A stretch of 64,000 nt of DNA from Pedobacter nototheniae. Lineage in GTDB: Bacteria; Bacteroidota; Bacteroidia; Sphingobacteriales; Sphingobacteriaceae. Below are positions 44,949-54,589 of this stretch, piece by piece (the first letter of the stretch is position 1; the number at the start of each line of letters is the position of its first letter). The notes under the pieces were generated by a model, which worked only from the letters and a program-made list of their open reading frames with translations, was not told the origin of the DNA and did not search any database. Location: positions 62,001 through 126,000 of the forward strand of contig NZ_RQRS01000010.1 in assembly GCF_004335085.1 (NCBI RefSeq), read 5' to 3'. The position numbers and the translations under genes were made by a program.

Positions 44949-46457
44949 TTAATTATAACCCGGGTTTTGTTTGATAACACCTTTGGTAAGGTCTATTTCT
45001 TGCTGTGGTATTGGCAATAATTCGCTTTTGCCAGCCTTATATCCTAAAGGCCCCAAAACTGTAACAGCTCTACCACTACGCACTAAATCAAAGAAACGAT
45101 GTCCTTCGGTGGCCAATTCTAATCTGCGCTCGTTAAAAATATTATCTAAAGTTGCTGGTACAGATGTTAAGCCAACACGGGCTCTTACAGCATCAAGCAA
45201 TTCTTTTGCACGGGCTGCACTGCCACCACTTCTAACCAAAGCCTCAGCTTGCATTAAATACGTATCTGCCAAACGGATTTCAATTTCGTTAATTGGCCAG
45301 TTTAACTCTGCTGTACCACTGCCAGAGCGAAAAGCCTTTAATGGTGCATACTTTTTAATGAAGTAATCGGTATTTTGATAGCGAGATCTGTAACTTCCTC
45401 CGGCTACTTTTAAAGCTTTACCATCAATAATAGTGGCATCAAAACGTGGATCGTTCTTTAAGGCGTTTACTAAATCTAGTGTAACCGGACAGAAACCCCA
45501 TCCGCCGCTGTAGGTATCTCCATTGTAATCGTCCATACCAATAAACTGTGGTGCTACATTTCCTTCACCGCCATTTATCCATCCCCAATCGCCCCAAGCA
45601 GCTAAATTAGAATGTGGAATTTCTAAAATAGATTCTGCATTAAATTTGTTATCTGGTTTAAAAATATCAGCATAATTTGGAAGCAAGCTGTATCCATAAG
45701 CGTTTCCAACTTTGTTTACATCTTCTAATAGTGTTGCTGCTTCGGCAATTTTAGCGTTATCGTTTTCTGTTAAAAGCACTTTTGCTAATAATGCTTTACC
45801 AGCTCCTTGCGATATTCTACCCTTTTCTGCCGCTGAAACTGTAACTGGCAAACCTGGGTAGGCATCTCTTAAATCCTTTTCAATTTGTGCATAAATTTGT
45901 GCTGGTCCCACTTGTACCTGCGTGTATAATTCGCTTGTTGGAATTACATCCGTCATTAAAGGAACATTGCCAAAGAAACGCACTAAATCAAAATAGAAAT
46001 AACCACGTAAAAATTTAGCTTCGGCTGTAACACGCGTTTTAAAAGCGGCACTTAAAGTGGTTGATTTAGCAATTTTATTTAAAATTAGATTTGCACGATT
46101 AATGCCCGTAAAGTTTTTAGACCAAAGGCCAACTTGTGGGCCAACCCGAGAATCCATATTGAAATTATCATAAGCTACCCAATTTGGTTGATCGGAAGCA
46201 TTACTTCCACCAGCAAAGCAATCATCTGATGCGGCGCTTAACAAAGGCATTTTCATGGTGTAACCGCCAGTTGTACCCCATTGCATAACATCGTAAACAG
46301 AGATAAGCCCTTGATAAACTTCTGTTTCAGTTTTATAAAAATTATCTTCTAAAGCTGTACCTCTTGGACTAAGCTCTAAAAAATCTCGTTTACAGGATAC
46401 TGCTATTAGCGAAATGGCTAAAATCAGTGTTGAATATTTTATATTTCTAAATTTCAT
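44949..46457 (-). CDS. SusD/RagB-family lipoprotein of the beta-glucan locus
   Basis: A 502-residue SusD homologue with lipobox AVSC (Cys22). Family features are the N-terminal LELSPRGTALEDNFYKTETEVYQGLISVYDVMQW, the TPR helices RVTAEAKFLRGYFYFDLVRFFGNVPLMTDV, and the C-terminal EIRLADTYLMQAEALVRSGG with DNIFNERRLELATEGHRFFDLVRSGRA and KQNPGYN. Partner of the STN-SusC immediately upstream (18-bp gap). It probably binds beta-glucan chains; specificity is inferred from the GH16 enzyme. Confidence 0.95.
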   Translation of the reverse strand: MKFRNIKYSTLILAISLIAVSCKRDFLELSPRGTALEDNFYKTETEVYQGLISVYDVMQWGTTGGYTMKMPLLSAASDDCFAGGSNASDQPNWVAYDNFNMDSRVGPQVGLWSKNFTGINRANLILNKIAKSTTLSAAFKTRVTAEAKFLRGYFYFDLVRFFGNVPLMTDVIPTSELYTQVQVGPAQIYAQIEKDLRDAYPGLPVTVSAAEKGRISQGAGKALLAKVLLTENDNAKIAEAATLLEDVNKVGNAYGYSLLPNYADIFKPDNKFNAESILEIPHSNLAAWGDWGWINGGEGNVAPQFIGMDDYNGDTYSGGWGFCPVTLDLVNALKNDPRFDATIIDGKALKVAGGSYRSRYQNTDYFIKKYAPLKAFRSGSGTAELNWPINEIEIRLADTYLMQAEALVRSGGSAARAKELLDAVRARVGLTSVPATLDNIFNERRLELATEGHRFFDLVRSGRAVTVLGPLGYKAGKSELLPIPQQEIDLTKGVIKQNPGYN

Positions 46458-46475
46458 GATCGTGATGTTTAAAGA

Positions 46476-49400
46476 TTAAAAACCTACATTTAAACCTACA
46501 TAGAAGGTTCTGGCCTGGGGATAGAATCCTCTATCTACACCGAAACTGCCACCTCCAATTTCCGGATCGTAACCAGAATATTTGGTTACCGTAAACAGGT
46601 TATTGCTCATTGCATAAACTCTAACTTTGTTTAAGCCTGCTTTTTTAACCAAATCTTTTGGTAAAGTATAACCAACTTGAAGGGTTTTCAATCTGAAATA
46701 CGATCCATCCTCTAAAAATAAACTTGATACTCTGCTATAGTTTTTGTTCTCATCCTGCAAGGTTACTCTTGGCATGGCATTAGAAGAACCTTCACCAGTC
46801 CACCTGTTTAAAATAGAAGTACTGTAATTTGATGTTGGTAAATCAAAACGTCTGATCCCATTAAAAATCTGATTACCCGATACGCCCTGACCAAATACAG
46901 TAATATCCCAGTTTCTCCATGATCCTGATAAAGTAAAGCCATAAGTAAAATCAGGATTAGAGTTTCCGATAAAGGTTCTATCGGCATCGCTGATTAAACC
47001 ATCACCATTTAAATCCAAAAACTTAATATCACCGGGTTTAGCATTTGGCTGAATTAAACCTCCTGAAGCATTTTTATAGTTATTGATTTCTTGCTGATTT
47101 TGGAATAAACCTGCTGATTGATAACCATAAAACGATCCAATTGCATAACCTACAGCCGTTCTAGTTACTTCAAGTGCTTGTGGTGTAATAGTTTGCGTAC
47201 TTGGGATATAATCTTTATCATCACCTAAATACAAGATTTTATTTTTGATGAAAGTGGCATTGGCCGAAACTTTAAAAGCAAAATCGCCAATCTTTTTGTT
47301 GTAACCTAATTCAAATTCGAAACCTTTATTGCGTAAGGTAGCAATATTGGCCATTGGACCAGTGTTACCAATATAAGATGGAACAGCCTGCCTTAGCAAC
47401 ATACCGTAAGTTTTTTTGTTAAACCAATCAACGGTTAAAGTAACGCCTTTTAATAAGTTTGCATCAAAACCAATATCGGTTGCAGAGGTTTCTTCCCAAA
47501 TTAAATCAGGATTAGATAAAGCGTTAGGACTAACACCATTTACCAAACTTTCGCCCGCTCCGGTGCCCAAAGAATAATTACGACCACCGCTTACTGTTGC
47601 TAAATAAGAGAAAGGATCCATTCTATCGTTTCCATTAACACCATAAGATCCTCTGAACTTTAAAAAGGTAACTACATCGTTTTTAGGGAAGAAGTTTTCT
47701 CTTGAAGCCACCCATCCAACAGATGCTGAAGGGAAATTTCCATATTTATGATTTGGCCCGAACTGTGAGGAACCATCACGGCGAATAATACCTGTAAACA
47801 AATATTTTTCATCATAATTATAAATAATACGTCCAAAAACAGAACTTAACGTAGATAAACCTTCGCCTCCGTAAAAATCTGTATTGGCTCTGGCTACTGG
47901 AAACTGTAAGGAAGCATCCTTTAAATTATCAACCGGAATACCTTCTTTTACACCGCCTTGATTCTCGCTCTTATTTTTTTGTGCAGAGTAACCTAACAAA
48001 GCAGTTATAACATGCTTGTTAAAAGTTTTATCGTAGCTTAAAGTATTTTCTAACGACCAGAATAAGCCTCTATTAGCATTACGTGTATATGCTGTTAGAG
48101 TGGATTGATTAATGGAATTTAAATAAAAAATCGGTCTGAAGTTTTCATCGCCCCAGAAAGATAAATCGGCACCACCAGTACTTCTGGCTTTTAAACCTTT
48201 TATAAATTCTACCTCTACATAAACATTTCCAACAACCTTATCAGACCAGCTTTTACCTTGTGCCACCTGAAGTGCTGCAACAGGATTTAAAACTTCTGAT
48301 TGTGCATATTGCGAAATACCGTAAGGGAAACCTGCCGCATTTCTTACCACAGGGTTTTGAGTATAAACTGATGCAGCGTATTTAGCCGGATCAGTTTCTA
48401 CAACAGGAGTAAGAGGATCCATATTAATGGCTCTGCTTAATGGAGAACCATATTCTGAGTTTGTACTTACACCAATTGAATTAATGCGGGTGTAGCCAAT
48501 GGTATTACCAAATTTAATGCTTTTTGTAATTTTATGTTCAGAGTTGAAACGTGCAGTAAAACGCTTAAACTTAGAGTTTGAAGAGGCCACAATACCATCC
48601 TGATCAAAATAACTGAATGAACCAAAATAAATAGATTTTTCATTACCACCGCTTATACTTAAATCGTGGTTTTGAATCATGGCATGATCGTTAAATACAG
48701 CTGCCTGCCAATCTGTACCCACACCATATTGGCTTGGATTTGGAAAACGAACCGAGGTTACACCATCAGCTAATTGTGCTTCATTATATAAAGTTGCGTA
48801 TTGAGTAGCGTTTAAAAGATCTAATTTTTTCGCTGGCGCCTGAGTTCCCAAGTATCCATTATAATTTACCTGTATTTGTCCGGTATTAGAACCTTTTTTG
48901 GTACTTACTATGATTACACCATTTGCTGCACGAGTACCGTAAATTGCCGCCGAAGCTGCATCCTTTAATACTTCGATAGATTCAATATCAGATTGATTTA
49001 GGTATTCTATCCCACCATTAATCTGTACCCCATCCACAATAAATAAGGGATCAGAGTTGCCAATTGTGGTTGTACCTCTAATTCTTAATCGTGCACCTTC
49101 ACCAGGTTGACCTGAGTTGGTAGTTACGGTTACACCTGATGTTCTGCCCTGCAAAGATTGCTCTACACGGGTTACAGGCATGTTTTCTAAATCGGTAGCT
49201 TTTACCTGCGAAATTGCCCCAGTAACTACGCTTTTCTTTTGCGTACCGTATCCAATTACAACCGCATCGGCCAGCAAACCTGCCTGCGGCATTAATTTAA
49301 CTGTTAAATCTGCACCTACGGTAGCCTTAACTTCTCTATTCTCATAACCAATAAAGGATACAACTAAAGTTGCGTTCTCAGGCACATCTCGAAGGCTAAA

Positions 49401-49898
49401 TAAACCATTAGCATCCGTTATTGTGCCTTGGTTGGAGCCTTTTACCTTTACACTGGCACCAATCATAGGTAGCCCCATTTCATCCACTACCTTTCCACGC
49501 ACATCAATATAAGCCATTAAAATTAATGGCATTCCATCCGCTGCTTTACGATGAATAATAATGGTATTATTTTTTATGGTATAACCCAAGGGCTGCTCGT
49601 TAAAAATTTGCCTTAGCGCTTCCTTAATATCAGTGTTTTTTAGCTCTATGGTTACTGGCTTAGCTTCCTTTAAAAGATCAATATCATACAAAAAGCTATA
49701 GCCAATACTCTTGTTTAACTTGCGGAAAACTTTGAGCAAAGTTGTATTTTTTTCAGACAAGGTTACGTTTTGTGCACTTGCGCCGAAACTAACTTGAAGA
49801 AAAGTGGTGATTAGCAAGACGAAAGTCAATTTCATAATCAACAAAAATTTAAACAGGCTTCCCTTAGGTTTGGGAAACCATTCAGTATAAAAATTCAT
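46476..49898 (-). CDS. SusC-like TonB-dependent transporter with N-terminal STN domain
   Basis: A 1140-residue SusC protein. An N-terminal signal peptide (LLIMKLTFVLLITTFLQVSFGASAQ) precedes an STN (secretin/TonB short N-terminal) domain at about 45-115 (NVTLSEKNTTLLKVFRKLNKSIGYSFLYDIDLL), then a carboxypeptidase-regulatory-like domain, the plug (SDPLFIVDGVQINGGIEYLNQSDIESIEVLKDAASAAIYGTRAANGVIIVSTKKG) and barrel. The STN domain signals substrate binding to the FecR-like anti-sigma factor encoded just upstream, releasing the ECF sigma factor. A hairpin (CCGAAAGCG/CGCTTCCGG) lies in the fecR-susC gap. Confidence 0.95.
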   Translation of the reverse strand: MNFYTEWFPKPKGSLFKFLLIMKLTFVLLITTFLQVSFGASAQNVTLSEKNTTLLKVFRKLNKSIGYSFLYDIDLLKEAKPVTIELKNTDIKEALRQIFNEQPLGYTIKNNTIIIHRKAADGMPLILMAYIDVRGKVVDEMGLPMIGASVKVKGSNQGTITDANGLFSLRDVPENATLVVSFIGYENREVKATVGADLTVKLMPQAGLLADAVVIGYGTQKKSVVTGAISQVKATDLENMPVTRVEQSLQGRTSGVTVTTNSGQPGEGARLRIRGTTTIGNSDPLFIVDGVQINGGIEYLNQSDIESIEVLKDAASAAIYGTRAANGVIIVSTKKGSNTGQIQVNYNGYLGTQAPAKKLDLLNATQYATLYNEAQLADGVTSVRFPNPSQYGVGTDWQAAVFNDHAMIQNHDLSISGGNEKSIYFGSFSYFDQDGIVASSNSKFKRFTARFNSEHKITKSIKFGNTIGYTRINSIGVSTNSEYGSPLSRAINMDPLTPVVETDPAKYAASVYTQNPVVRNAAGFPYGISQYAQSEVLNPVAALQVAQGKSWSDKVVGNVYVEVEFIKGLKARSTGGADLSFWGDENFRPIFYLNSINQSTLTAYTRNANRGLFWSLENTLSYDKTFNKHVITALLGYSAQKNKSENQGGVKEGIPVDNLKDASLQFPVARANTDFYGGEGLSTLSSVFGRIIYNYDEKYLFTGIIRRDGSSQFGPNHKYGNFPSASVGWVASRENFFPKNDVVTFLKFRGSYGVNGNDRMDPFSYLATVSGGRNYSLGTGAGESLVNGVSPNALSNPDLIWEETSATDIGFDANLLKGVTLTVDWFNKKTYGMLLRQAVPSYIGNTGPMANIATLRNKGFEFELGYNKKIGDFAFKVSANATFIKNKILYLGDDKDYIPSTQTITPQALEVTRTAVGYAIGSFYGYQSAGLFQNQQEINNYKNASGGLIQPNAKPGDIKFLDLNGDGLISDADRTFIGNSNPDFTYGFTLSGSWRNWDITVFGQGVSGNQIFNGIRRFDLPTSNYSTSILNRWTGEGSSNAMPRVTLQDENKNYSRVSSLFLEDGSYFRLKTLQVGYTLPKDLVKKAGLNKVRVYAMSNNLFTVTKYSGYDPEIGGGSFGVDRGFYPQARTFYVGLNVGF

Positions 49899-50047
49899 AT
49901 ATTTGGTTATTAGGTTTACAATAGTTGTATCTCACAATTTTACGATTAGAATAAAGCCCTAATTATAACCGGAAGCGTTGCCGCGCTTTCGGTTTTTTAG
50001 TTTAGCTAAATCCTAAAAAATCATCTTTTGATGATGAAAAGTATAGG
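49899..50047. promoter_or_regulatory. fecR-susC gap with GC-rich hairpin
   Basis: The 149-bp gap carries a GC-rich stem CCGGAAGCG/CGCTTTCGG (about 49971-49993) followed on the plus strand by TTTTTT. The T tract faces away from the operon, so it may stop antisense transcripts or mark a processing site between fecR and susC. A sigma-dependent promoter for susC is expected here but I cannot read it. Confidence 0.4.
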
Positions 50048-51220
50048 TTATGGCATAACTAAAATCCTCCTTCCTTCTATTTTGAAATGTACGGCACCCG
50101 TAGTTTCCAGCATATCCAAAACATCGTTTACGCTGTTAAATCTTGAAATACGACCGCCAAAAACTTTATTAATCCGGTTACCACGATAGTCGATCTCAAC
50201 ATCGTACCATCGCGAAATTTTATTCATAATCGTTTCTAAATTCTCTTCGTTAAAGCTAAACACGCCATCAATCCAGCTTACAGCTTCCTCTGCATCCACA
50301 TCCTTAATAAAAATTGAAGGAGATGATGCCTGAATAATTGATTGCTGCCCAGGCTTTAACAGATTGGCATTTTTAGATTGCAGGTTTACAATTCTCACAC
50401 TTCCTTCTACCAGCGTAGTTTTATTACTTGGCTCATTAACGTAAGCATTAATGTTGAAATGCGTTCCTAAAACATCAACCTCCTGGTTCCGCCCATTTCC
50501 TATTTCTGTAATTACTTTAAATGGAATTCTACCGCCAGATTTATCCATTCGTTTGGCTACCTCGAAATAAGCCTCGCCTTTAAGCTCCACAACCCTATCT
50601 TTTTGATCAAAAGCAGTCGGATATTTCAATTTAGATTCTGCATTGAGCCAAACTTTTGTACCATCGGGTAAGTTAACCTGGTATTGACCACCTCTAGGGG
50701 TTTCGATGGTGTTATAAAGATTTTTGTTTTCCTTTTCTGTTGCAGAAGCAATAGTATAAATTAGCTCGCCTTTATTTGTTTTTGTAATGCTGATGCCCGC
50801 TTGTTGCGCAATTACACCATTTGTTGCGTCAGTAAGTGAAATTTTAGAACCATCGGCCAATGTTAAAGTAGCTTTATTACCTCCTGGAGTAATTTCTTTA
50901 ACCTGATTTTTTACCTGTTGAAGATTTGGTGTATGTTTATTAACTTGAAAATAAATAACAAAGCCAATAAAGAATAAAACAACCGCCGCCGCTGCTATTT
51001 TAAAGAAAGAAACGTACTTAGTTTTCTCTTTAACAGTTGTTTCTTCCTGAATAAACTCCCACATTTGGCTTTTAGCGCCCAATAAATCTCTTTCTGTTAA
51101 ATCAGATTTTTTACTAGAAAGTTCTGCTAAGTGCCAGGATTCTACCAAAGCTTTTTCTTGCTCAGTACAATTTCCTGCGTTGTATTTTTCTAAAAGTTTT
51201 GCAACTTCTGACTCTTCCAT
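50048..51220 (-). CDS. FecR-family anti-sigma factor
   Basis: A 390-residue inner-membrane regulator. A cytoplasmic anti-sigma region (residues 1-80) is followed by a single transmembrane helix (FFKIAAAAVVLFFIGFVIYF, near residue 76-95), the periplasmic FecR domain (NTIETPRGGQYQVNLPDGTKVWLNAESKLKYP, FEVAKR, VDVLGTHFNINAY) and a C-terminal DUF4974 (VFSFNEENLETIMNKISRWYDVEIDY) that receives the signal from the SusC STN domain. It holds the ECF sigma factor encoded 200 bp upstream inactive until glycan is sensed. Part of the minus-strand beta-glucan operon. Confidence 0.95.
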   Translation of the reverse strand: MEESEVAKLLEKYNAGNCTEQEKALVESWHLAELSSKKSDLTERDLLGAKSQMWEFIQEETTVKEKTKYVSFFKIAAAAVVLFFIGFVIYFQVNKHTPNLQQVKNQVKEITPGGNKATLTLADGSKISLTDATNGVIAQQAGISITKTNKGELIYTIASATEKENKNLYNTIETPRGGQYQVNLPDGTKVWLNAESKLKYPTAFDQKDRVVELKGEAYFEVAKRMDKSGGRIPFKVITEIGNGRNQEVDVLGTHFNINAYVNEPSNKTTLVEGSVRIVNLQSKNANLLKPGQQSIIQASSPSIFIKDVDAEEAVSWIDGVFSFNEENLETIMNKISRWYDVEIDYRGNRINKVFGGRISRFNSVNDVLDMLETTGAVHFKIEGRRILVMP

Positions 51221-51420
51221 CTTGATAATATATTTGGCTAATATTAAACATGTAGGTTAAGTAAGGTCGAAGTAGTAGATGAAATGAAAATATTTTTTAT
51301 TTATTGTTTCTAAACGAAAAATCATAGATAAAATATTCCGTGCGGATCCGTGTTTCTGCGGCAAGAAACAAGCAAAACCGTTATGCAACGCTGTACTACT
51401 TCTTTTTAAAAAAAGTGGAG

Positions 51421-51999
51421 TTAGCTTAGTAAAAGAATAATCGTTAGCAATAAAAACGAAGTGAGCTTTAATCTCAAAACCTTTAACGCATTACTCATTT
51501 GTTTTTTAACTGTTTTATCAGAAAGATGAAGAATTTCAGCAATTTCCTTTTGAGTAAGGTGTTGTTGCCGGCTCATTTCAAAAATCAATCGCATTTTTGC
51601 AGGTAGCAAACTGATTTCCTTTTCAATAATTGATGCAAATTCTTTTTCTCTTATATAATTATCCGTTTCGCAACTGCCCTCATTGGCAAATGCCTGTAAA
51701 GAAGTTAAATAATTGGATTTTGTTTTATTTCGATCAAGCCAATCAAAAATTTTATAACGAACGGCTGTATATAAATACGAGGAAAGCTCAGATTTAATTT
51801 TAATGTTAGGATTGCTCCACAAATAAATAAAAATTTCCTGTACAATATCACGTGCATCTTCCCGATCAGCAACCATTTTACAAGCATAAATATATAGCAA
51901 ACCATTAAACCTTTCGTATATTTCTTCGAAGGCACACTTATCCCCACCTTGTAAAAGAATAAAGAGTTCGTTGTCAGTTAATGATTTATAGGTATGCAT
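51421..51999 (-). CDS. ECF RNA polymerase sigma factor
   Basis: A 192-residue ECF sigma-70 factor. Region 2 is AFEEIYERFNGLLYIYACKMVADREDARDIVQEIFIYLWSN, and region 4 is LPAKMRLIFEMSRQQHLTQKEIAEILHLSDKTVKKQMSNALKVLRLKL, followed by a hydrophobic tail (TSFLLLTIILLLS). I chose ATG 51999 (MHTYKSLTDNELF), which matches family length; an in-frame ATG at 52062 adds 21 unconserved residues. It heads the sigma/FecR/SusC cascade and should activate the beta-glucan locus. Confidence 0.95.
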   Translation of the reverse strand: MHTYKSLTDNELFILLQGGDKCAFEEIYERFNGLLYIYACKMVADREDARDIVQEIFIYLWSNPNIKIKSELSSYLYTAVRYKIFDWLDRNKTKSNYLTSLQAFANEGSCETDNYIREKEFASIIEKEISLLPAKMRLIFEMSRQQHLTQKEIAEILHLSDKTVKKQMSNALKVLRLKLTSFLLLTIILLLS

Positions 52000-52140
52000 T
52001 TGGTTAGAATGATTAAACGAATGTAAGAAATAGTTTAATTTAAATCCTAACATTTTTAACAATCATTTATTCGATTTAAAAAGACTAAAACGGTTTATTA
52101 AGTTATACACCAAATTGTAAATTTTTAATAATTAATTGGC

Positions 52141-52167
52141 ATATCGGGAAAAGTCGATATACATTTG
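52141..52167 (+). promoter_or_regulatory. Operator and -7 box of the arsR-type gene
   Basis: ATATCG (52141-52146) and CGATAT (52155-52160) form an inverted repeat with an 8-bp spacer, a typical ArsR-family site. The -7 box TACATTTG (52160-52167) overlaps it and ends four bases before ATG 52172, so the repressor would block the promoter directly. Confidence 0.65.
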
Positions 52168-52171
52168 TACC

Positions 52172-52474
52172 ATGGAACAAGTAGAAATTTTTAAGGCACT
52201 ATCCAACAAAGCTCGTTTGCAAATTTTAAACTGGTTAAAAAATCCTGCAGAAAATTTCCCTGCACAAGAGCATGCCTGTTTTGAAAAAGAAGGTGTTTGC
52301 GTTGGTCAAATCCAATTAAAAAGTGGCTTAACTCAAAGTACCATTTCTGAATACCTCTCCATTTTATTGCGTGCTAATTTGCTTGTTGCCACCCGTGTGG
52401 GCCAATGGACTTATTATAAAAGAAATGAAGAAGCTTTTGAAAAGCTTAGTCAAATGATTAATTCAGAATTATAA
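52172..52474 (+). CDS. ArsR-family winged-helix regulator
   Basis: A 100-residue ArsR/SmtB-type repressor: MEQVEIFKALSNKARLQILNWLKNPAENFP, the recognition helix SGLTQSTISEYLSILLRANLLVATRVGQWTYYKRNEEAF. It contains two cysteines (ACFEKEGVC) in an insertion before the DNA-binding helix, not in the classical metal-site position, so it may sense thiol-reactive compounds instead of metals. It starts at ATG 52172; an in-frame ATG at 52136 overlaps its operator. It is followed 14 bp later by the old yellow enzyme gene, its likely target. Confidence 0.92.
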   Translation: MEQVEIFKALSNKARLQILNWLKNPAENFPAQEHACFEKEGVCVGQIQLKSGLTQSTISEYLSILLRANLLVATRVGQWTYYKRNEEAFEKLSQMINSEL

Positions 52475-52488
52475 ATTTTAATACATAT

Positions 52489-53589
52489 ATGAACACAGAT
52501 AGTTTATTCAGGCCATTTAGCCTTAAATCTCTAAATATTAAAAATCGCATTGTTATGGCTCCAATGACGAGATCATTTTCTCCAAATGGGATTCCTACTG
52601 ATGCTGTTGCCACTTATTACCGCAAAAGAGCCGAAGGTGAAGTAGGTTTAATCCTATCAGAAGGTACTGTAATAGACCGACCATCGTCTTCTGCAGATCC
52701 TAATATTCCACACTTTTATGGAACCGAGGCTTTAGCTGGTTGGAAAAATGTAATTACCAATGTACATAGCGCCGGCGGGCAAATGGGACCACAGCTTTGG
52801 CACCAGGGCATTATGGAAAATCACGCTTCGGGCTGGTTACCAAGTGCTCCATTTGAAGGGCCTTCTAGCTTTAATAAACCAGGATTAGAAAACGGCGTAG
52901 CCATGACAGATTCTGCCATTGCAGATACTATTGCAGCTTTTGGTCAGGCTGCTGCAGATGCAAAAGCATTAGGTTTTGATACTGCTGAGATTCATGGTGC
53001 ACACCAATATTTAATTGATCAGTTTTTTTGGGATGGCACAAATAACCGTACGGATATTTATGGTGGTAAAACTTTAGCTGAGCGTACCCGTTTTGCTGTT
53101 GAAGTAATAAAAGAAGTACGTAAAAGAGTTGGCGATGATTTTGCGTTAATTATTCGTCTTTCTCAGTTTAAACCTGCTGCTTATGATTTTAAATTAGCAA
53201 AAACGGAGCAAGAATTAGAGCAGTGGTTAACGCCTTTGGCTGATGCCGGAATTGATATTTTCCATTGTTCGCAACGCCGTTTCTGGGAGCCAGAATTTGA
53301 AGGTTCTGATTTAAACTTCGCCGGATGGGCTAAAAAAGTAACTGGAAAAGCAACTATTACCGTTGGTTCTGTTGGCTTGGATGGCGATTTCTTCGGCGCT
53401 TTTGCCGGACAAAGCTCTCAACCTAGCTCATTAGATGAACTGGTGCGCAGAATGGATAGAGGTGATTTTGATTTAGTTGCTGTTGGAAGACCACTTTTGG
53501 CAGATTCTCACTGGGTTGAAAAAATTAAAAATAATCGTACCGACGAGTTGAAAGGCTTTAGTAAAGAGTATTTAGCTCAACTGGTATAA
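52489..53589 (+). CDS. NADH:flavin oxidoreductase, old yellow enzyme family
   Basis: A 366-residue FMN enzyme that reduces activated alkenes with NAD(P)H. Family motifs: LKSLNIKNRIVMAPMTRSF, the HLWHQG-like LWHQGIME, FDTAEIHGAHQYLIDQFFWDGTNNRTDIYGG, and the C-terminal FMN-binding FDLVAVGRPLLADSHWVEKI. His and Asn substrate ligands are in HGAHQYL. It is in an operon with an ArsR regulator and probably detoxifies electrophiles that the regulator senses. A terminator follows. Confidence 0.95.
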   Translation: MNTDSLFRPFSLKSLNIKNRIVMAPMTRSFSPNGIPTDAVATYYRKRAEGEVGLILSEGTVIDRPSSSADPNIPHFYGTEALAGWKNVITNVHSAGGQMGPQLWHQGIMENHASGWLPSAPFEGPSSFNKPGLENGVAMTDSAIADTIAAFGQAAADAKALGFDTAEIHGAHQYLIDQFFWDGTNNRTDIYGGKTLAERTRFAVEVIKEVRKRVGDDFALIIRLSQFKPAAYDFKLAKTEQELEQWLTPLADAGIDIFHCSQRRFWEPEFEGSDLNFAGWAKKVTGKATITVGSVGLDGDFFGAFAGQSSQPSSLDELVRRMDRGDFDLVAVGRPLLADSHWVEKIKNNRTDELKGFSKEYLAQLV

Positions 53590-53605
53590 TTCTAAAATAA
53601 TGAAG

Positions 53606-53632
53606 GGCATCCTGAAAGGGATGCCTTTTTTT
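53606..53632 (+). terminator. Rho-independent terminator after the OYE gene
   Basis: GGCATCC (53606-53612) pairs with GGATGCC (53619-53625) and is followed by seven T residues. It argues against the pirin gene starting at the in-frame ATG at 53600. Confidence 0.85.
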
Positions 53633-53698
53633 ATCACTCAATTTTCGGTAACCAGGAAGATTTACTTAAATTACGTTATCAAATTATTAAGCAAAGTT

Positions 53699-54589
53699 AT
53701 GTCAAACATCAAGCTCATTATAGAAGAAAGACCAGCCAATATTGGCAATTTTATGGTTGGCAGATTGTTACCTTTCAGAGAAAAAAGAATGGTTGGGCCA
53801 TTTTCTTTTATCGATCATATGGGGCCAGCAGCTTTAAAAGATCACCAAAATCTTGATGTTCCTCCGCATCCACATATAGGTTTATCAACGTTAACATTTC
53901 TTTTTGAAGGAGAAATAACCCATAAAGATAGCCTAGGTACAAACGTAGTTATTAAGCCCGGGCAAGTAAACTGGATGACATCCGGAAGTGGTATTGTACA
54001 CTCAGAAAGAACCCCAGAATATTTGCGTCATACGGATAAAATGCTCCATGGTTTACAAATTTGGGTGGCTTTGCCTAAAGATTTAGAACAAATGGAACCT
54101 GCATTTTTTCATGCCGATGAAACTGATATTCCATCGTGGCAACAAAATGGTGTTGACTTTAAACTAATTGCTGGCGAAGCTTTCGGAAAAAAATCTCCTG
54201 TTCCGGTTTATAGTCCATTATATTTTTTGGAACTAAAAAGTAAAAGCAAACAAACTATAAATATTGGTAGTGATTTATATGGAGAAAGTGCCTTATACAT
54301 TTTGGAGGGTGCAATAGAAAGTGAGGGCCACGTTTATGAACCTAAACAAATTTTAATTGCCAAAGACGCCAAACTTTGCTCTTTTGAAATGCACGAAAAT
54401 ACAACGGTTTATATTTTTGGAGGAGAACCTTTTCCTGAAGAACGTTTTATTTATTGGAATTTTGTTTCTTCCGATAGAGCGCTAATTGAAAAAGCCAAAA
54501 CTAAATGGCTTGAGCAATCATTTAAACCTGTACCTGGCGAAACGGATTTTGTTCCTTTACCAGAGCAGCATCCACACATTAAAAACTAA
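53699..54589 (+). CDS. Pirin-family bicupin protein
   Basis: A 296-residue pirin homologue. The N-terminal cupin binds metal with HPHIG (VPPHPHIGLSTLTFLFEGE), the following GQVNWMTSGSGIVHSERTPE motif and a Glu; the second cupin includes ELKSKSKQTINIGSDLYGESALYILEGAIE. Bacterial pirins oxidise flavonols or interact with metabolic enzymes; no direct role is visible here. Start 53699 (MSNIKLIIEERP) is chosen since the upstream ATG at 53600 is in a terminator. The stop overlaps the convergent HIT gene by four bases. Confidence 0.95.
   Translation: MSNIKLIIEERPANIGNFMVGRLLPFREKRMVGPFSFIDHMGPAALKDHQNLDVPPHPHIGLSTLTFLFEGEITHKDSLGTNVVIKPGQVNWMTSGSGIVHSERTPEYLRHTDKMLHGLQIWVALPKDLEQMEPAFFHADETDIPSWQQNGVDFKLIAGEAFGKKSPVPVYSPLYFLELKSKSKQTINIGSDLYGESALYILEGAIESEGHVYEPKQILIAKDAKLCSFEMHENTTVYIFGGEPFPEERFIYWNFVSSDRALIEKAKTKWLEQSFKPVPGETDFVPLPEQHPHIKN

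Noticed and set aside
53600..53698. N-terminal extension of the pirin protein
   Set aside because: It is made of the old yellow enzyme terminator; the family start is at 53699.
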